Below are positions 62,168 to 64,000 of a DNA stretch of 64,000 nt, piece after piece; position 1 is the stretch's first letter; each line of letters starts with the position of its first letter. The notes beneath the pieces are model-generated. The model was given only the letters and a program-made list of their open reading frames with translations. It searched no databases and had not been told where the DNA came from. The stretch is from NCBI GenBank assembly GCA_963712055.1, contig CAVQGN010000003.1:772464-836463 (forward strand). The letters are read 5' to 3'. This DNA comes from JAHBVL01 sp963712055. Its GTDB lineage: Bacteria; Chloroflexota; Chloroflexia; Thermomicrobiales; UBA6265. The translations under genes were made by a program, and so were the position numbers.

Positions 62168-62429
62168 CTGTTCCTTTGCTTAGGCTCTTTCCCAACTGTG
62201 TGTGGAAAGATGATCGCTCTCAAAATGAGTCTCGATGCATGATGCCACAAAGTTCAACCAGCCCTGATCAGGGGTATCGCCCACCGATGCGTATGGAGAG
62301 ACTGCGGATTGTATCGACCCGAAGGAGAAATCGCCGGGAAGTGCTGCTCGGAGTCGGTATCTTTGAAGCCTGACGTGAAGGCGGATAGAGTGGTTGAGAT
62401 ATGAGACTTACAAGTGGGGGAGCACCCGC

Positions 62430-62735
62430 ATGATCGTTCAGTCGATCCGTTTTACGTCGACTTTGCCAGCTGATGATATCGTTCGCCTGACCCGCGAGCG
62501 AGCCGACGCGCTGCGCGACCTGCCGGGTTTGATCCAGAAATTCTATGGAGTCGATGGTGCCGGCGCCTGGACGGCGATCTATGTGTTCGATTCGGCGGAG
62601 TCGCTTGCCGAGTTCGAGACCTCCGGACCTGCTCGCTCAGTTCCTGAGGTCTACAAGACGGAAGACCTGCGGATCGAGAACTACGAGTTCGTTGGAGCGT
62701 TGCACGGGGAGACACCGTCGCTGGAAACGGTGTGA
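62430..62735 (+). CDS. YdhR-like putative monooxygenase, copy 2
   Basis: ATG 62430 follows GGGGGAG. The 101-residue protein (MIVQSIRFTSTLPADD) is a paralogue of the product of 60095-60400 over its whole length, including the shared LIQKFYG and ALHGETPSLETV ends. Function unknown. Another gene pair with similar order (YdhR-like, then a minus-strand nuclease) lies just upstream. Confidence 0.7.
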   Translation: MIVQSIRFTSTLPADDIVRLTRERADALRDLPGLIQKFYGVDGAGAWTAIYVFDSAESLAEFETSGPARSVPEVYKTEDLRIENYEFVGALHGETPSLETV

Positions 62736-62793
62736 GGCAATGACATGGATGGACAGGATGGGAGTCTCGGAATCCCAAAAGGTGAGCGAATGT

Positions 62794-63870
62794 CTAGCGT
62801 TTCGGCAGACTGTTTTTCAGCTGACCAAGCAGTGAGATTCTTGGCGGCAGGTTTTCGACCAGATAGTCTGCAACACCGACGGGTCGATTCGTCTGAGCTA
62901 GCGCGGATAGGACTTTCTCCCGGTTCGGCACGTGGCAGAGCACGATTCCTATCGTTGGTCCATCCTCACGATGACGCTGAGTCGCATCGACCGCCTCGAT
63001 GTAGCGGTCGATCTGCGAGACAAATCGTGCATCGAACTCGCGGCCGAATCGCTTGAGTTCGATCACGATGAAACAACGCAAACGCAGATGGAAGAAGAGG
63101 AGGTCGATACGATTCCTTCTCCCGGCATAGGGAATCGTCACCTGATTTCCAACGAAAGCAAATCCGCGACCAAGTTCAGGGAGCGAGTGCCTGAGAGAAT
63201 TGATCAGCGCGTTCTCTAGCCAGAGTTCTCCAGCGCCAGCTGGAAGCTGGAGGTAATTGAACTGATATGGATCCTGGAATACGGTTCGAGCCTCGTTGGC
63301 AAAGCCAGCGGACAAAATGGTGGTATCGAAGTTATGAAGCGTGAGTCCCTGACGGTCGATCTGACGGCGAACGATCCTGTCTTTCAACTCAGTCTGGGTC
63401 CACTGTTGTTCGAACGTCTTGGAAGCGTACCATCGTCGGGTATCGGGATCTGAAAGTTTCTCAAGCAGAATTCGGTTGTGTCGCCAGGAGATTCTCGATA
63501 GCTCGGCTGGTGGATTAGTTGGGATGCCGGTTTCATTCAACCCAGACCATCCGTTGTAGAGGCTTTCGAAGCCACGCACATCAGCGGCCGAAAAAAGCGA
63601 AACACCTGGATGGTCTCTTTGGAGATCGCGGGAAAGCTTCGAGACGTACGGCTTCTTGTCGCCGTGGCAACTGGAATAGTCTGCGATCAGCCGGCCGACG
63701 TTCCAGCAGAAACTGATTGAAACTGAAGCCGGATCAAGGGAGTCTCCGTTACCGATCGTCACCTCGACTTCTGCTCTGATTGCTTCGAGTAGGTCGTAGT
63801 AGGGAGCTGGCATCCGGCTACTTCTACGTTTTCTTTGACCAGGAGTTTTGGGGTCGCGAGTTGGCACCAT
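62794..63870 (-). CDS. DUF1016 family protein (YhcG-like PDDEXK nuclease)
   Basis: The start at 63870 (MVPTRDPKTPGQRK) follows GGAG at nine bases. The 358-residue protein has the DUF1016 N-terminal helical domain (WNVGRLIADYSS; YVSKLSRDL) and a C-terminal nuclease domain with NRIDLLFFHLRLRCFIVIELKRF (Asp plus Glu-x-Lys). YhcG-type proteins are associated with mobile regions and defence. Downstream of its start only 130 bp of window remains; a short open frame begins at 63981 but cannot be judged. Confidence 0.8.
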   Translation of the reverse strand: MVPTRDPKTPGQRKRRSSRMPAPYYDLLEAIRAEVEVTIGNGDSLDPASVSISFCWNVGRLIADYSSCHGDKKPYVSKLSRDLQRDHPGVSLFSAADVRGFESLYNGWSGLNETGIPTNPPAELSRISWRHNRILLEKLSDPDTRRWYASKTFEQQWTQTELKDRIVRRQIDRQGLTLHNFDTTILSAGFANEARTVFQDPYQFNYLQLPAGAGELWLENALINSLRHSLPELGRGFAFVGNQVTIPYAGRRNRIDLLFFHLRLRCFIVIELKRFGREFDARFVSQIDRYIEAVDATQRHREDGPTIGIVLCHVPNREKVLSALAQTNRPVGVADYLVENLPPRISLLGQLKNSLPKR

Positions 63871-64000
63871 GAAAATTCTCCGCATCAGAGCTTCGACCCT
63901 TGATTGATGGTTCGCTATTGATGGTACCCCACGTCCCAAGACCTTACTGATGAGTTATGGGTGAGGTCATACTGGTAAGCATGAGCTCGGATTTGCTCTG

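Overview
The window is GC-rich, densely coded bacterial DNA. Its gene content (an F420-type LLM oxidoreductase, several sugar ABC systems, DinB and DUF5661 proteins, class III cyclase-NTPase-TPR signalling, cupredoxins, BMP-type ABC importers) fits a free-living Chloroflexota of the Thermomicrobia type. That placement is an inference from style and content; there is no rRNA or tRNA here to confirm it. Several genes carry apparent single-base frameshifts, so part of the disruption may come from the assembly.

Region by region. 0-9.2 kb: a truncated MFS exporter, a methyltransferase, a DUF5661 protein, a secreted protein of unknown role, a divergent TetR/cupin pair, a DsbA-like protein whose first redox cysteine codon is TGA (candidate selenocysteine), a membrane S33 hydrolase, DinB and a DUF6544-like protein. 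9.2-14.1 kb: a Crp-family regulator divergent from a cyclase-NTPase-TPR protein, with an inverted repeat between them, then two unknown proteins. 14.09-14.40 kb: an AT-rich tract followed by six DnaA boxes, resembling a replication origin. 14.5-19 kb: LLM oxidoreductase, GH140-like apiosidase, GNAT acetyltransferase and glycosyltransferase on the minus strand.

20.4-34.9 kb: one long plus-strand sugar-catabolism cluster. It holds an SDR dehydrogenase, a complete ribose-type ABC importer, a VOC protein, a 2-hydroxyacid dehydrogenase, an HpcH/HpaI aldolase, a maltose-type ABC importer without its ATPase, a 3-hydroxyacyl-CoA-dehydrogenase-like enzyme, an FCD-type GntR regulator and a D-apionate-lactonase-like protein. 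A GntR-type operator lies before the first gene. The apparent logic is oxidation of a sugar to a lactone, lactone opening, further oxidation and aldol cleavage. 34.9-43.3 kb: a P1B-4 metal ATPase, an S51-like protein, class II photolyase, acylphosphatase, a cytochrome c lipoprotein and a class V aminotransferase.

43.3-58.9 kb: on the minus strand, an operon for an MBL-fold hydrolase and a BMP-type ABC importer (ATPase and two permeases) is separated from its probable substrate-binding protein by about 9.6 kb. The intervening block is a defence island ordered hsdM-hsdS-Shedu (sduA)-Xre/ParS antitoxin-RES toxin-hsdR, with repeat arrays on both sides. hsdR contains in-frame palindromic repeat elements that also occur beside it. 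59-64 kb: a two-domain cupredoxin, two paralogous YdhR-like proteins, a VOC protein, and two PD-(D/E)xK nuclease-fold proteins (DUF5655 type and DUF1016/YhcG type).
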